This document shows, one piece after another, positions 9,932-18,628 of a DNA stretch of 64,000 nt (its first letter is position 1; each line of letters starts with the position of its first letter). This DNA is from Roseovarius litoreus (GTDB lineage: Bacteria > Pseudomonadota > Alphaproteobacteria > Rhodobacterales > Rhodobacteraceae), in contig NZ_FRCB01000006.1 in the NCBI RefSeq assembly GCF_900142765.1, positions 124,001 to 188,000 of the forward strand, read 5' to 3'. The notes beneath the pieces are model-generated. The model saw only the letters and a list, made by a program, of their open reading frames with translations, was not told the origin of the DNA and did not search any database. The position numbers and the translations under genes were made by a program.

Positions 9932-10567
9932 TTGACCGAGCAGAAATCCGAAGATCTCGACGATCTCTATGGCGCCAAGACGCCCGAGGCCGCGCGCAAA
10001 CTCTATGACGACTGGTCGCGCAGCTATGACGCGGACAATCTGCGCAAAGGCTTTCGGTTGCCGTCCCTCGGCGCGGGGCTGTTGGCGCGGCACCTCGGCT
10101 CTTCCGTATCAGGCCCGATCCTCGATGCAGGCTGTGGCACCGGGCTGGTGGGCGAGACGCTGGCGATCCTGGGCTATGGTCCGATCACCGGGTGCGACCT
10201 CTCGCCGGAAATGATCGCCGCGGCGCGGCGCACCGGGGTCTATGCCGATTTCACCGTCGCCAACATGGCCACCGGTCTGCCTTTCGCGGATGACGCCTTT
10301 GCGGCCTTCACCTGCATCGGTTCTTTCGGCCCCGGACATGCCCCGCCCGAAAGCCTTCGGGAACTCGCCCGCGTCACGCGGCCGGGCGGGATCGGCGTGT
10401 TCAACCTTCTGAGCGCCACATGGGAAAGCCAGGGCTTTCCGGCGGTGATCGAAGGCCTCAAGGCTGCCGGACAATGGGAAGAGGTCGAAATCAGCGCCCC
10501 GTTCCGCCCCTATCTTCTGGCCGAACCAGAGCTGTGGTCCCGGCTCCATGTGATGCGGATGCTGTGA
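9932..10567 (+). CDS. class I SAM-dependent methyltransferase
   Basis: A 211-residue methyltransferase with motif I LDAGCGTG at residues 64-71, an acidic residue after the second strand (GCDLSPEMIAAARR), and a post-motif region resembling Methyltransf_11/25 families. The start codon is TTG, supported by a very strong AGGAGGGG six bases upstream. The substrate cannot be read. It sits between trpF and trpB without an obvious link to tryptophan synthesis. Confidence 0.8.
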   Translation: MTEQKSEDLDDLYGAKTPEAARKLYDDWSRSYDADNLRKGFRLPSLGAGLLARHLGSSVSGPILDAGCGTGLVGETLAILGYGPITGCDLSPEMIAAARRTGVYADFTVANMATGLPFADDAFAAFTCIGSFGPGHAPPESLRELARVTRPGGIGVFNLLSATWESQGFPAVIEGLKAAGQWEEVEISAPFRPYLLAEPELWSRLHVMRML

Positions 10568-10613
10568 TCCCGTGTTAACCTCGTCTTAATCGTGGCGGTG
10601 GCAGGCTGTCTGC

Positions 10614-10847
10614 ATGAGACGTTTGCCAGATCACCTGACGCCCGAGCGCTGGATCGCCCAGGTCTTCACCTCGACCGAGGCGATGCGCGGCGGGGTCGTC
10701 AAGCGCCAGATCCGCGATGTGGAACGCCTCGCCGGTCGTCAGGCCTTCCTGGCCGAGGTGGAACGCCGCGGGTTCCAGGCCGTCGAGAATGGCCGCCACT
10801 TCGTGATATTCTGCAATACCCTGCCGATCCGCCGTGCGCGGCGTTGA
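10614..10847 (+). CDS. small conserved-looking protein between trpF and trpB
   Basis: A 77-residue, basic, soluble reading frame with no membrane segment. It starts [18 protein letters not shown] and resembles short proteins found next to trpF/trpB in related genomes, some of which carry PRA-isomerase names by transfer from the neighbour. It has no TIM-barrel sequence and cannot be an isomerase. Function is unknown. The ribosome binding site is weak, so the coding call is moderate. Confidence 0.5.
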   Translation: MRRLPDHLTPERWIAQVFTSTEAMRGGVVKRQIRDVERLAGRQAFLAEVERRGFQAVENGRHFVIFCNTLPIRRARR

Positions 10848-10852
10848 TCTTT

Positions 10853-10947
10853 GGTCAAGGGCTTTCGAAAGCCCTTGACCACGCCGCGCCGGCGCGGCGT
10901 CCCGCGCGGTTTCGAAACCGCGCACAAAAGGCGTTTCGAAACGCCTT
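10853..10947. repeat. array of four perfect palindromes, three with TTCGAA centres
   Basis: Perfect palindromes lie head to tail at 10853-10880 (28 bp), 10881-10900 (20 bp, GC only), 10904-10923 (20 bp) and 10928-10947 (20 bp). Three are centred on TTCGAA. The array lies between the 77-residue gene and trpB, inside the likely transcript. It shares the joint TGACCACG with the repeat at 12846-12887, which marks it as a member of a dispersed palindromic repeat family. Confidence 0.85.
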
Positions 10948-11041
10948 GCCCACCCCGGTTCCGTCGGTTTTCGCTGGAAAATCCCCTGTGCGTCCCATAT
11001 TGAACCCAAGGATCAAGGCCCAGACCGGAAGGCACGCAGCG

Positions 11042-12271
11042 ATGAACGATCTTTTCAATTCCTTCATGACAGGACCCGACGAAAAAGGCCGCTTCGGCAA
11101 ATTCGGCGGTCGCTTCGTGTCCGAAACCCTGATGCCGCTTATCCTCGAGCTTGAAGAGCAGTATGAGCACGCCAAAACCGACCAGTCCTTTTGGGACGAG
11201 ATGCATGATCTTTGGACCCATTACGTGGGCCGCCCCAGCCCGCTCTATTATGCGGACCGGCTGACCAAGCATCTGGGCGGCGCCAAGATCTATCTCAAGC
11301 GCGACGAGCTCAACCACACCGGCGCGCACAAGATCAACAACGTGCTGGGCCAGATCATTCTCGCCCGCCGCATGGGCAAGACCCGGATCATCGCCGAAAC
11401 CGGCGCCGGTCAGCACGGTGTCGCCACCGCCACGGTCTGCGCCAAGTTCGGCCTGAAATGCGTGGTCTACATGGGCGCCCATGACGTCCAGCGCCAGAAA
11501 CCCAACGTCTTCCGCATGCGCCTTCTGGGCGCCGAAGTGATCCCGGTCACCTCGGGCCGTGGCACGCTCAAGGACGCGATGAACGACGCGCTGCGCGACT
11601 GGGTCACCAATGTGCGCGACACGTTCTATTGCATCGGCACCGTCGCCGGCCCGCATCCCTATCCGGCCATGGTGCGCGATTTCCAGTCGATCATCGGCAA
11701 GGAAGCCAAGGAACAGATGCAGGCCGCCGAAGGCCGTCTGCCCGACACGATCATCGCCGCGATCGGTGGCGGCTCGAACGCCATGGGCCTGTTCTATCCT
11801 TTCCTCGACGATACCAGCGTGAACATCATCGGGGTCGAGGCCGGGGGCCGCGGCGTCGACGAAAAGATGGAGCATTGCGCCTCGCTCACCGGCGGACGCC
11901 CCGGGGTTCTGCATGGCAACCGCACCTATCTTTTGCAGGACGATGACGGCCAGATCCTCGAAGGCTATTCGATTTCCGCAGGGCTCGATTATCCCGGCAT
12001 CGGCCCCGAACACAGCTGGCTGCACGATATCGGCCGTGCGAAATATGTCTCGATCACCGACCGCGAGGCGCTCGAGGCGTTCCAGCTGTGCTGCGAGCTT
12101 GAAGGGATCATCCCGGCGCTCGAGCCCAGCCATGCGCTGGCCCATGTCATGAAGATCGCGCCCGATCTTCCCTCCGATCACCTGCTGATCATGAATATGT
12201 GCGGCCGGGGCGACAAGGACATCTTCACCGTCGCCCGCCATCTGGGCTTCGACATGGACGACGCCGACTGA
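11042..12271 (+). CDS. trpB: tryptophan synthase beta chain
   Basis: A 409-residue PLP enzyme that condenses indole with serine. The PLP lysine is Lys97 in HTGAHKINN, and the phosphate-binding loop GGGSNAMG follows around the middle. The ATG at 11042 starts [19 protein letters not shown], the usual N-terminus; the frame is open far upstream across the palindrome array, but nothing conserved is there. The alpha chain gene is not adjacent but 6.4 kb further on and on the other strand. Confidence 0.97.
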   Translation: MNDLFNSFMTGPDEKGRFGKFGGRFVSETLMPLILELEEQYEHAKTDQSFWDEMHDLWTHYVGRPSPLYYADRLTKHLGGAKIYLKRDELNHTGAHKINNVLGQIILARRMGKTRIIAETGAGQHGVATATVCAKFGLKCVVYMGAHDVQRQKPNVFRMRLLGAEVIPVTSGRGTLKDAMNDALRDWVTNVRDTFYCIGTVAGPHPYPAMVRDFQSIIGKEAKEQMQAAEGRLPDTIIAAIGGGSNAMGLFYPFLDDTSVNIIGVEAGGRGVDEKMEHCASLTGGRPGVLHGNRTYLLQDDDGQILEGYSISAGLDYPGIGPEHSWLHDIGRAKYVSITDREALEAFQLCCELEGIIPALEPSHALAHVMKIAPDLPSDHLLIMNMCGRGDKDIFTVARHLGFDMDDAD

Positions 12272-12280
12272 GCGTCGTCC
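12256..12280 (+). terminator. hairpin at the trpB stop codon
   Basis: GGACGACGC and GCGTCGTCC form a perfect 9-bp stem with a 7-base loop that contains the trpB stop codon. No T-run follows, so termination is only possible. Confidence 0.4.
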
Positions 12281-12290
12281 GTCGCCCGCC

Positions 12291-12758
12291 TCAGCGATAG
12301 GCGGCGGCTGTTATGAACTCGCCAAACGCCTCACACCACACAAGAACCGTGGTGTAGGCGTCGAGGTCGACGCCTTCGGGCACGGCGATGAGAAAGCCGT
12401 CAAAGCTCTTGATCTGACCGATGTCCAGCGCATCGGATCTGACAGCTTCGAATTGCGCCTCGGTTTCCACAAATTGCGGCACCAGATACAGCCTGTAGTC
12501 CGGCCCCGGGGCCAGACGCCCCTGATGCACGATCTCGGTGGGCGACAGGCTGACGGTCCCTTCGCCCCAATGCAGAAAATCACTGCCTTCCAGATCGCGT
12601 GTGAACTCAGCTGAATACTGTGCCGACAGCGCCTTTTCCTGCAACATGGCGGCCTCGGGGGCGGGGGGTGCGGTCAGGATCGGCAGCAGATAGATCCCCA
12701 GTCCGAAGCCCACGCCAAGCATCGCAAGATGGCTGACCAGCAGAACAAGTTTACGCAT
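12291..12758 (-). CDS. DM13-domain membrane-anchored protein
   Basis: A 155-residue protein with an N-terminal hydrophobic anchor (about residues 5-27), then a DM13 domain. The DM13 domain is seen as DFLHWGEGTVSL, HQGRLAPGPDYRLYLVP, a spacer, SFDGFLIAVPEGVDLD and TVLVWCEAFGEFITAA. DM13 domains are predicted to take part in redox reactions through the Cys before the C-terminus; this is family inference. The start at 12758 is chosen because CAGGA precedes it and the anchor begins there; further upstream starts exist in frame. Confidence 0.75.
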   Translation of the reverse strand: MRKLVLLVSHLAMLGVGFGLGIYLLPILTAPPAPEAAMLQEKALSAQYSAEFTRDLEGSDFLHWGEGTVSLSPTEIVHQGRLAPGPDYRLYLVPQFVETEAQFEAVRSDALDIGQIKSFDGFLIAVPEGVDLDAYTTVLVWCEAFGEFITAAAYR

Positions 12759-12845
12759 CACCGGTGTCCTGACGCACATGATCCGGCCCGCCAACCGGAC
12801 CGGAGACCTCCAGTATGGCGCGAAACGGGCGTTTTGCAAAGCCGT

Positions 12846-12887
12846 TCAGGCGCTTCGAAGCGCCTGACCACGCGCCTTCGAAGGCGC
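12846..12887. repeat. pair of TTCGAA-centred palindromes
   Basis: Two perfect palindromes, 12846-12867 (22 bp) and 12872-12887 (16 bp), both centred on TTCGAA and joined by CCAC in the sequence TGACCACG. The same joint occurs in the array at 10853-10947. They lie between the DUF2237 and DM13 genes. Confidence 0.8.
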
Positions 12888-12901
12888 ATGGCGTCCGCGC
12901 C

Positions 12902-13279
12902 TCAGGTCTCGGATGCATGCTCCTGCAACACATGCAGCGGCACGATATCCAATGCGCGCATATGCGTGGCCGCAAGCCGCACCTTCGGCGCGCAGCCTTC
13001 GTCATGCGCCTGCAGGAACCGCGCCGCGCACAGGCACCATTGATCGCCCGGCTTCAATCCGGCAAAGCCGAATTCCGGTCGCGGCGTGCTCAGGTCGTTG
13101 CCCACATATTTCGAATAGGCCAGAAACTCCGCCGTCATCAGCGCGCAGACCGTATGGCTGCCCCGATCTTCGGTGCATGTATTGCAATGCCCGTCCCGGA
13201 AAAAGCCGGTCACGGGATCCTGCGAACACAGCTCCAGATCACCGCCCAGAACATTGACCGCCTCGTCTTTCGTCATCAT
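12902..13279 (-). CDS. DUF2237 family protein
   Basis: A 125-residue protein matching DUF2237 along its whole length: NVLGGDLELCSQDPVTGFFR at the N-terminus, GSHTVCALMTAEFL, NDLSTPRPEFGFAGLKPGD, then WCLCAARF. Several Cys residues are conserved in the family, but no function is known. Two ATG codons lie in tandem at the start, after GAGGAG. It is read in the same direction as the ABM-domain gene 49 bases upstream. Confidence 0.88.
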   Translation of the reverse strand: MMTKDEAVNVLGGDLELCSQDPVTGFFRDGHCNTCTEDRGSHTVCALMTAEFLAYSKYVGNDLSTPRPEFGFAGLKPGDQWCLCAARFLQAHDEGCAPKVRLAATHMRALDIVPLHVLQEHASET

Positions 13280-13328
13280 CCCGCGTGCTCCTCTTGCATC
13301 GGCAGTGGGCCGTGGCGTGTCTTGCCGC

Positions 13329-13649
13329 TCACGCCTCGTGCAGCACCGTCTCGTATCCCTCGAAGACAGGCGCCCCCATCAGCGCATCGCGCGTCTGCGA
13401 TTGGCCTGCACCCTTGTGCGCATCGCGGAACTGCTGCGATTTCGTCCACGCCTCGAAGGCCTTGTGGCTGTCCCAGATCGCATGGCTGATATAATGCCGG
13501 AACCCGTCTCCATCCGGCCCTTTCAGCAGGCGGAACTCGCGAAACCCGTCCATCTCCTTCAACCGGCTTTCCCGCTTGGCCCACATGGTCTCGAAGCTTT
13601 CCTCAAACCCGTGGCGCACCTGAAACCTGTTCATGGCGATGTAACTCAT
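13329..13649 (-). CDS. antibiotic biosynthesis monooxygenase (ABM) domain protein
   Basis: A 106-residue small dimeric alpha+beta barrel protein, starting MSYIAMNRFQVRHGFEESFE and carrying the ABM core (FREFRLLKGPDG, HYISHAIWDSHKAFEAW). Relatives include heme-degrading IsdG/HmoA proteins and quinone-modifying monooxygenases; the activity cannot be chosen from the sequence. The start at 13649 fits the family N-terminus; the frame continues upstream. Confidence 0.72.
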   Translation of the reverse strand: MSYIAMNRFQVRHGFEESFETMWAKRESRLKEMDGFREFRLLKGPDGDGFRHYISHAIWDSHKAFEAWTKSQQFRDAHKGAGQSQTRDALMGAPVFEGYETVLHEA

Positions 13650-13722
13650 GCCCTTGCGTCCTTGTCTGCTGATCCGTGGCTGTCCCCACAGTAAATAGCG
13701 CCGGGGCTGTCTCTTCAACCCG

Positions 13723-14886
13723 TCACAGCGCCTCGGCGATCCGGCGCATCATCTCGACATTCGTCTCGTGCACGCCCTCTTCGCGAAAGCCCCGATCCGC
13801 GCTGGTCACCACGATCACCGCATCCCGGTCCTGATCGATATAGATATACTGCCCATAGATGCCGCGCGCCATGAAAACCCCATCCGGCGCGCCCACCGGA
13901 ATCCACCACTGATAGCCATAGCCGATCTTTCCCGGCTGTGTCGGCGCGCTGGCTCGGGTCGACAGACGCACCCAATCGGCCGGCACCACCTGCCGCCCCT
14001 CATAGACGCCCATCTGTTCATACATCAGCCCGAACCGGGCATGATCCCTTGTGCGCATGTTCAGACCGCCAAGGACAAAGGCCACACCCTCGCCATCGCT
14101 CAGATAATAGGGCGCGTCCTCAAGCCCCAGCGGCGCCAGGATCCTCTCGGTCAGCAGGTCCGGAATGTCACGGCCCGTCGCTCCGCGCACCACCATGCCC
14201 AGAACATGCGTGTCGATCGAGACATACTCCCAAAGCTCTCCAGGCTGCGCCGCCCGCGCCATCAGCCCCGCCGCGAACCCGTCCATCGTGCCGCCAAGCG
14301 CCAGCACCCGGCCCATCCGGTTGATATCCGAATGATAGTCCAGATAATCCTCGTCGAACTCCACACCGCTGGTCATCTGCAAGACCTGCCGGATCGTCAC
14401 CCCGTCATAGGCCCCTCCGATCAGGCGCGGGTCATAGCGCGTGACCGGCACGTCGAGCGACGCGATCGTGCCATCCTCCACCAGAAGACCGAAAAGCGCC
14501 GAGAGATAGCTTTTCGACAGCGACCAGCTGATCCTCCGGTCTTCCGGCCCGGTGCCCAGGTGATAGCTTTCATGCACCACCCGGCCCTCATGCAGCACCA
14601 TCAGCGAGGTGACCGCCCGCGCCTCGATCCATGCCTGAGTGCCTTGCGGCAGCGCAAGCGGCGGCCCCTCGGGCAAAACCGAGACCGGCCCCTCGCCGCG
14701 CCCCAGCGGCACGGTCAGGAACGCCCGGTCCATATGCGAGAAATTCTCGACAATCCGGTCCTCGTCAAAGAGCGTGTTGACCGCCCATAATCTCAGGATC
14801 TCGTCACGCTTCCACAGACCTATGACCACAATCGCCAACAGGGCCATCAGCACCGCGCGCATCGCCCATCGCAGGATCCACCTCAT
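13723..14886 (-). CDS. serine hydrolase of the class C beta-lactamase/PBP family, membrane-anchored
   Basis: A 387-residue protein with an N-terminal membrane segment (about residues 10-24) and a periplasmic beta-lactamase-type domain. The catalytic S-x-x-K is Ser122-Leu-Ser-Lys125. A Tyr-x-Ser element (YVSIDTHVLG) stands in for the second motif, and GYGYQWWIPVG is near the C-terminus. Such proteins are usually esterases or peptidases rather than antibiotic-resistance enzymes. The start at 14886 has GGGAGAA upstream. It follows pth by 28 bases and is probably cotranscribed with it. Confidence 0.8.
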   Translation of the reverse strand: MRWILRWAMRAVLMALLAIVVIGLWKRDEILRLWAVNTLFDEDRIVENFSHMDRAFLTVPLGRGEGPVSVLPEGPPLALPQGTQAWIEARAVTSLMVLHEGRVVHESYHLGTGPEDRRISWSLSKSYLSALFGLLVEDGTIASLDVPVTRYDPRLIGGAYDGVTIRQVLQMTSGVEFDEDYLDYHSDINRMGRVLALGGTMDGFAAGLMARAAQPGELWEYVSIDTHVLGMVVRGATGRDIPDLLTERILAPLGLEDAPYYLSDGEGVAFVLGGLNMRTRDHARFGLMYEQMGVYEGRQVVPADWVRLSTRASAPTQPGKIGYGYQWWIPVGAPDGVFMARGIYGQYIYIDQDRDAVIVVTSADRGFREEGVHETNVEMMRRIAEAL

Positions 14887-14914
14887 CTGCCCGTTCTCCC
14901 CTGGCCAGCCGCGC

Positions 14915-15613
14915 TCATCGGAACCTGTCGACCAGACGTTGCAGCGGGCTGCGGTTGTCCGGGGCCTGCTCATCCGGCTTGACAGCCGGCCGCGCCTTGG
15001 GCGCCGCGCCCGCCGCATCGGATTTCGGCGCAGGCGGCGCCCCGGCAGGGGCCATGCGCTGCGCGATGGCATTCAGGAACCTGTCCTTGCGGCCCGCTGC
15101 CAGCTCTGCGGCGCCATCGGAAATGCCGCGCATCAGATCGCCCAGCCAATCGGCATCCGCCTTGGCGAAATCCTGCAGGACATACTGCGCCACCAGCTCC
15201 TTGCGGCCCGGATGCCCGATACCAAGCCGTACGCGCTGATAGGCCTCTCCGACATGCTGATGGATCGAGCGCAACCCGTTATGCCCCGCATGGCCGCCGC
15301 CCGTCTTGACCCGGACCTTGCCCGGCGCCAGATCGAGCTCGTCATGAAACACGGTCACATCGCCCGGTTCCAGCTTGTAAAAGCGCATCGCCTCGCCCAC
15401 CGACTGCCCGCTGAGATTCATGAAGGTGCCGGGCTTGAGCAGCATCACCTTCTGACCGCCCAACTGGCCTTCGGCGATCTCGCCCTGGAACTTTCCCTTC
15501 CAGGGCCCGAACCCATGGTCCTCCGCGATGCGGTCGATGGCCATGAAGCCGATATTGTGCCGGTGTCCGGCATATTTCGCACCGGGATTTCCCAGCCCCA
15601 CGAATAGCAGCAT
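14915..15613 (-). CDS. pth: peptidyl-tRNA hydrolase
   Basis: A 232-residue enzyme that releases peptides from peptidyl-tRNA. It opens [20 protein letters not shown] with substrate-binding Asn9 and catalytic His19, followed by the family stretch [15 protein letters not shown] and [13 protein letters not shown]. The C-terminal 40 residues are an Ala/Pro/Arg-rich extension absent from E. coli Pth. It is often next to rplY; here an oppositely oriented methyltransferase gene lies between them. Confidence 0.95.
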   Translation of the reverse strand: MLLFVGLGNPGAKYAGHRHNIGFMAIDRIAEDHGFGPWKGKFQGEIAEGQLGGQKVMLLKPGTFMNLSGQSVGEAMRFYKLEPGDVTVFHDELDLAPGKVRVKTGGGHAGHNGLRSIHQHVGEAYQRVRLGIGHPGRKELVAQYVLQDFAKADADWLGDLMRGISDGAAELAAGRKDRFLNAIAQRMAPAGAPPAPKSDAAGAAPKARPAVKPDEQAPDNRSPLQRLVDRFR

Positions 15614-15686
15614 TGCCGCGGCCCCCATCTTTGGTGATGCTGGTCTACGCGGCATGGGCGATGGAATCAACGATCAGGGGCAGTGT

Positions 15687-16367
15687 ATGGCCGAGTATGA
15701 GGTGAACGGGGTGCAACTGGCGCTGCCCGATGCGATGCTGACCGACCGGATCCGGGACAAGCTGGTCTCGGGCGGCTATGAGGCGCATGAGGCGCGCGCC
15801 GCCCTGATGCGCCTGCGCCCGGGCCAGCGTGTGCTCGAACTGGGCTCGGGGCTTGGCTATATCGCGACGCTCTGTGCCGGGATCACCGGCGCCGAAAACG
15901 TCGTCACGGTCGAAGCGAACCCGCATATGCTGCCGGTGATCGAGGCCAATCTCGCGCGCAACGACGTCGCCGGCGTGACCTTGCTGCATGGCGCGGTGAC
16001 AGGGCAGGCGGAGGGTCCGGACAGGATCGGCTTTCAGACCGGCTCGGCCTTCTGGGGGGCGCATATCGCGACCGAGGACGCCCGCTCCGCCGCGGTGATC
16101 TATGTGCCGCGCCTCGTGCTGGGCGATCTGCTGGCGCGCTATCGGCCCCATGTGGTGATCATGGATGTCGAAGGCGCGGAGGAACATCTCTTCGATGCGC
16201 CATGGCCCGACCATGTGCGCTCGGTGATGATGGAACTGCACCCGGCCCGATATCCGGACATGGTGATCAAGCGAATCGTCGACTGCCTTTCGGCCTCGGG
16301 CATGACCTATGATCCCGGCCCGTCGCGTGGCCGGATCCTGTGCATGCGGCGACTGCGCAGCGCATGA
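15687..16367 (+). CDS. FkbM-type SAM-dependent methyltransferase
   Basis: A 226-residue protein with the SAM-binding motif VLELGSGLGYIAT at residues 49-61, an acidic strand-2 end (VVTVEANPHMLPVIEANL), and a C-terminal region (VVIMDVEGAEEHLF) typical of FkbM methyltransferases. Substrate is unknown. The ATG at 15687 follows AGGGG. It lies between rplY and pth in reverse orientation, and its start region must also contain the pth promoter. Confidence 0.8.
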   Translation: MAEYEVNGVQLALPDAMLTDRIRDKLVSGGYEAHEARAALMRLRPGQRVLELGSGLGYIATLCAGITGAENVVTVEANPHMLPVIEANLARNDVAGVTLLHGAVTGQAEGPDRIGFQTGSAFWGAHIATEDARSAAVIYVPRLVLGDLLARYRPHVVIMDVEGAEEHLFDAPWPDHVRSVMMELHPARYPDMVIKRIVDCLSASGMTYDPGPSRGRILCMRRLRSA

Positions 16368-16399
16368 AAAAACGCGGGACGGCGCTGCCATCCCGCGTT
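16367..16399 (-). terminator. rplY terminator, also hairpin for the FkbM-type gene
   Basis: A 9-bp stem (AACGCGGGA with TCCCGCGTT) with an 11-base loop. Read on the minus strand it is followed by a run of six T, which makes it a good rho-independent terminator for rplY; on the plus strand it follows the methyltransferase stop directly. Confidence 0.8.
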
Positions 16400-16440
16400 C
16401 GTTGTCTTGCCGCGGCTCCGGACCAGAGCGCGTGACGGGC

Positions 16441-17091
16441 TCAGCCCTCGTCGCCCTCGGCTTCCGTCTCACCAACGGTCGGAACCTCGGCCGAATCGTC
16501 CTCGTCCTCCGACGATCTCAGCGCCGACGGGGCCGAGATGTTGCAGATCACGAAATCGCGGTCGATCGTCGGCTGCGCGCCTTCCGGCAGCGTCACCTGG
16601 CTGATGGTCAGCGTGTCGCCGATATCCATGCCGGACAGGTCCACGGTGACCTCTTCGGGAATGTCGCCCGCCGTCACGACCAGCTCGATCTCGTTGCGGA
16701 CCACGGTCAGAACGCCGCCCTTCTTAAGGCCGGGTGCCACGTCCTCGCCGGTGAAGCTCACCGGGATGAACAGGTTGATCTTCGTCGTCCGGCGCAGACG
16801 CATCAGGTCCAGATGGGTCGGCAGATCCTTGACCACATCGCGCTGCACGTCGCGGCAGATCACGCGCACATCGTCATGCCCTTCGACCTTGAGGTTGAAC
16901 AGGGTCGACTTGAACCGGCCCTCTTTCAGCTTCTTGATCAGCACGTTGTAGGGAATCTGGATCGGAAGCGGATCGACGTCGCCACCGAATACGATGCCCG
17001 GAACCATATGCGCGCGGCGCACAGCACGAGCGGCGCCCTTGCCTGTCCCCGTGCGTTCCTGGGCGTGAAGATCAGGAATTTCTCCAGCCAT
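16441..17091 (-). CDS. rplY: 50S ribosomal protein L25/general stress protein Ctc
   Basis: A 216-residue long-form L25 (TL5/Ctc) with the 5S rRNA-binding N-terminal domain ([21 protein letters not shown]), the C-terminal beta domain ([19 protein letters not shown]), and an acidic tail of Glu/Asp. The start at 17091 ([11 protein letters not shown]) has GGAGA five bases upstream; another ATG lies four codons earlier and overlaps that ribosome binding site. Confidence 0.95.
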   Translation of the reverse strand: MAGEIPDLHAQERTGTGKGAARAVRRAHMVPGIVFGGDVDPLPIQIPYNVLIKKLKEGRFKSTLFNLKVEGHDDVRVICRDVQRDVVKDLPTHLDLMRLRRTTKINLFIPVSFTGEDVAPGLKKGGVLTVVRNEIELVVTAGDIPEEVTVDLSGMDIGDTLTISQVTLPEGAQPTIDRDFVICNISAPSALRSSEDEDDSAEVPTVGETEAEGDEG

Positions 17092-17240
17092 GTTGTTCTC
17101 CATAGGTTAGGGCGGGGTTCCTCCAAGGCTGTAACCCCGCGTGAAGCCGCGCGTATAGACCGGATCGCCCCTGTTGAAAAGGCCCAATTCACAGCGTCGG
17201 GCCGGGGAGGGGGCCAGCCCCCGTCGCGTCTTCGCCGCGA

Positions 17241-17318
17241 CTCCCCCGGGATATTTCCGGCCAGAAGAAGCCGCAGCCGCCCCGGGGTTTCTTCTGGCTC
17301 CAAATATCCCCGCCGGAG
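17241..17318. repeat. 78-bp imperfect inverted repeat with GATATTT arms
   Basis: The arms 17241-17269 and 17290-17318 are near reverse complements around a 20-base centre; each includes GATATTTnnnGCCAGAAGAA or its complement. From general knowledge, sequences of this kind recur in intergenic DNA of Rhodobacteraceae. It lies in the 270-base gap between rplY and the lldD-like gene, which shows no gene. Confidence 0.7.
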
Positions 17319-17361
17319 GCACCCGCCATATGCCGCGAGCGCATCCGCGCGGAGAGCGTGC

Positions 17362-18528
17362 TTACGCCTGCCAGCGGCCTTCGAACCCTTCCGGGATCAT
17401 CAGGATATCGCGGTCGAGTGTGCGCACGTCGCGGCGACCACAGAGCGCCATCGACACATCGAGTTCCTTGTGGATCACCTCGAGCGCACGGGTCACGCCC
17501 GCCTCGCCCATCGCGCCCAGGCCGTAGACATAGGCGCGCCCGATATAGGTGCCCTTCGCCCCCATGGCCAGGGCCTTGAGCACGTCCTGACCGGTCCGGA
17601 TGCCGCTGTCGATATGCACCTCGATCTTGTCGCCCACCGCATCGAGGATCGCCGGCAGGGCACGGATCGCGCTCAGCGCGCCATCGAGTTGCCGCCCGCC
17701 ATGGTTCGACACGATGATCGCATCCGCGCCGACATTCAGCGCCTCGCGCGCATCGCGCGGATCCATGATGCCCTTGATGATCAGCGGGCCGTCCCACATC
17801 TTGCGGAACTCCCGGATGCGGTCCCAGTTGAGCGAGGGATCGAAGGCCTCGGACGTCCATGTGCTCAGCGACGACGGGTCCGTCACGCCCTTCGCATGGC
17901 CCACGATATTGCCGAAGAACCGCCGCTTGGTCCCCAGCATCCCCAGCCCCCAATGCACCTTGGTCATCATGTTGGCCACCGAGGCGGGCGTCAGCTTGGG
18001 CGGCGCGCTCAGCCCGTTCTTGAGGTCCTTGTGCCGCTGGCCCAGCACCTGCAGATCCACCGTGATCATCGCCGCCGAGCATTTCGCGGCCTTTGCCCGG
18101 TCGAACAGGCGCTGCATGAAGTCATCGTCCTTCAGCGTATAGACCTGCATCCAGAAAGGGGCGTCGGTGTTCTCGGCCACATCCTCGATCGAACAGATCG
18201 ACATCGTGGACAGCGTATAGGGCACCCCGAACTTGCCCGCCGCGCGCGCGGCCTTGATCTCGCCGTCGGCGTGCTGCATGCCCGTGAGACCCACCGGCGC
18301 AAGACCCACCGGCATCGCGACATCCTGGCCGATCATCTGGCTCGCGGTGCTGCGCCCGTCCATGTCCACGGCCACCCGCTGGCGCAGGTAGATCTTCGAG
18401 AAGTCGCTGGTGTTCTCGCGGAAGGTCTGCTCGGTCCAGCTGCCCGATTCCGCGTAATCATAGAACATCTTCGGCACGCGCCGGTGATAGATGCGCTTGA
18501 GATCGGCGATGGATGTGATGACGGGCAT
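17362..18528 (-). CDS. lldD: FMN-dependent alpha-hydroxy acid dehydrogenase (L-lactate dehydrogenase type)
   Basis: A 388-residue TIM-barrel flavoenzyme that oxidises an L-2-hydroxy acid, probably L-lactate, and passes electrons to the respiratory chain. Active-site residues are visible: Tyr25 region MFYDYAESGS, Lys252 (LIIKGI), and the catalytic base His276 with Arg279 in SNHGGRQLD, then HIDSGIRTGQD at the phosphate site. GGAGAG precedes the start. Substrate choice between lactate, glycolate and mandelate is not settled by sequence alone. Confidence 0.85.
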   Translation of the reverse strand: MPVITSIADLKRIYHRRVPKMFYDYAESGSWTEQTFRENTSDFSKIYLRQRVAVDMDGRSTASQMIGQDVAMPVGLAPVGLTGMQHADGEIKAARAAGKFGVPYTLSTMSICSIEDVAENTDAPFWMQVYTLKDDDFMQRLFDRAKAAKCSAAMITVDLQVLGQRHKDLKNGLSAPPKLTPASVANMMTKVHWGLGMLGTKRRFFGNIVGHAKGVTDPSSLSTWTSEAFDPSLNWDRIREFRKMWDGPLIIKGIMDPRDAREALNVGADAIIVSNHGGRQLDGALSAIRALPAILDAVGDKIEVHIDSGIRTGQDVLKALAMGAKGTYIGRAYVYGLGAMGEAGVTRALEVIHKELDVSMALCGRRDVRTLDRDILMIPEGFEGRWQA

Positions 18529-18628
18529 GGCAAGGCTCTCCGGGCAAAACTGGTCAGGTTCGATTACCAGTCACGCCGCGCGCGCGCAATCCGGCCCGCC
18601 ACGCCTCACCCGGCCTTCAGCGCGATAT

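Noticed and set aside
10739..12241. A 500-codon minus-strand frame opposite trpB
   Set aside because: trpB is certain; the antisense frame is a codon-bias artefact.
13723..14886. Calling the serine hydrolase an antibiotic-resistance beta-lactamase
   Set aside because: Only the S-x-x-K is typical; the second motif is Y-x-S and the protein is membrane-anchored, as in esterase or peptidase-like relatives.
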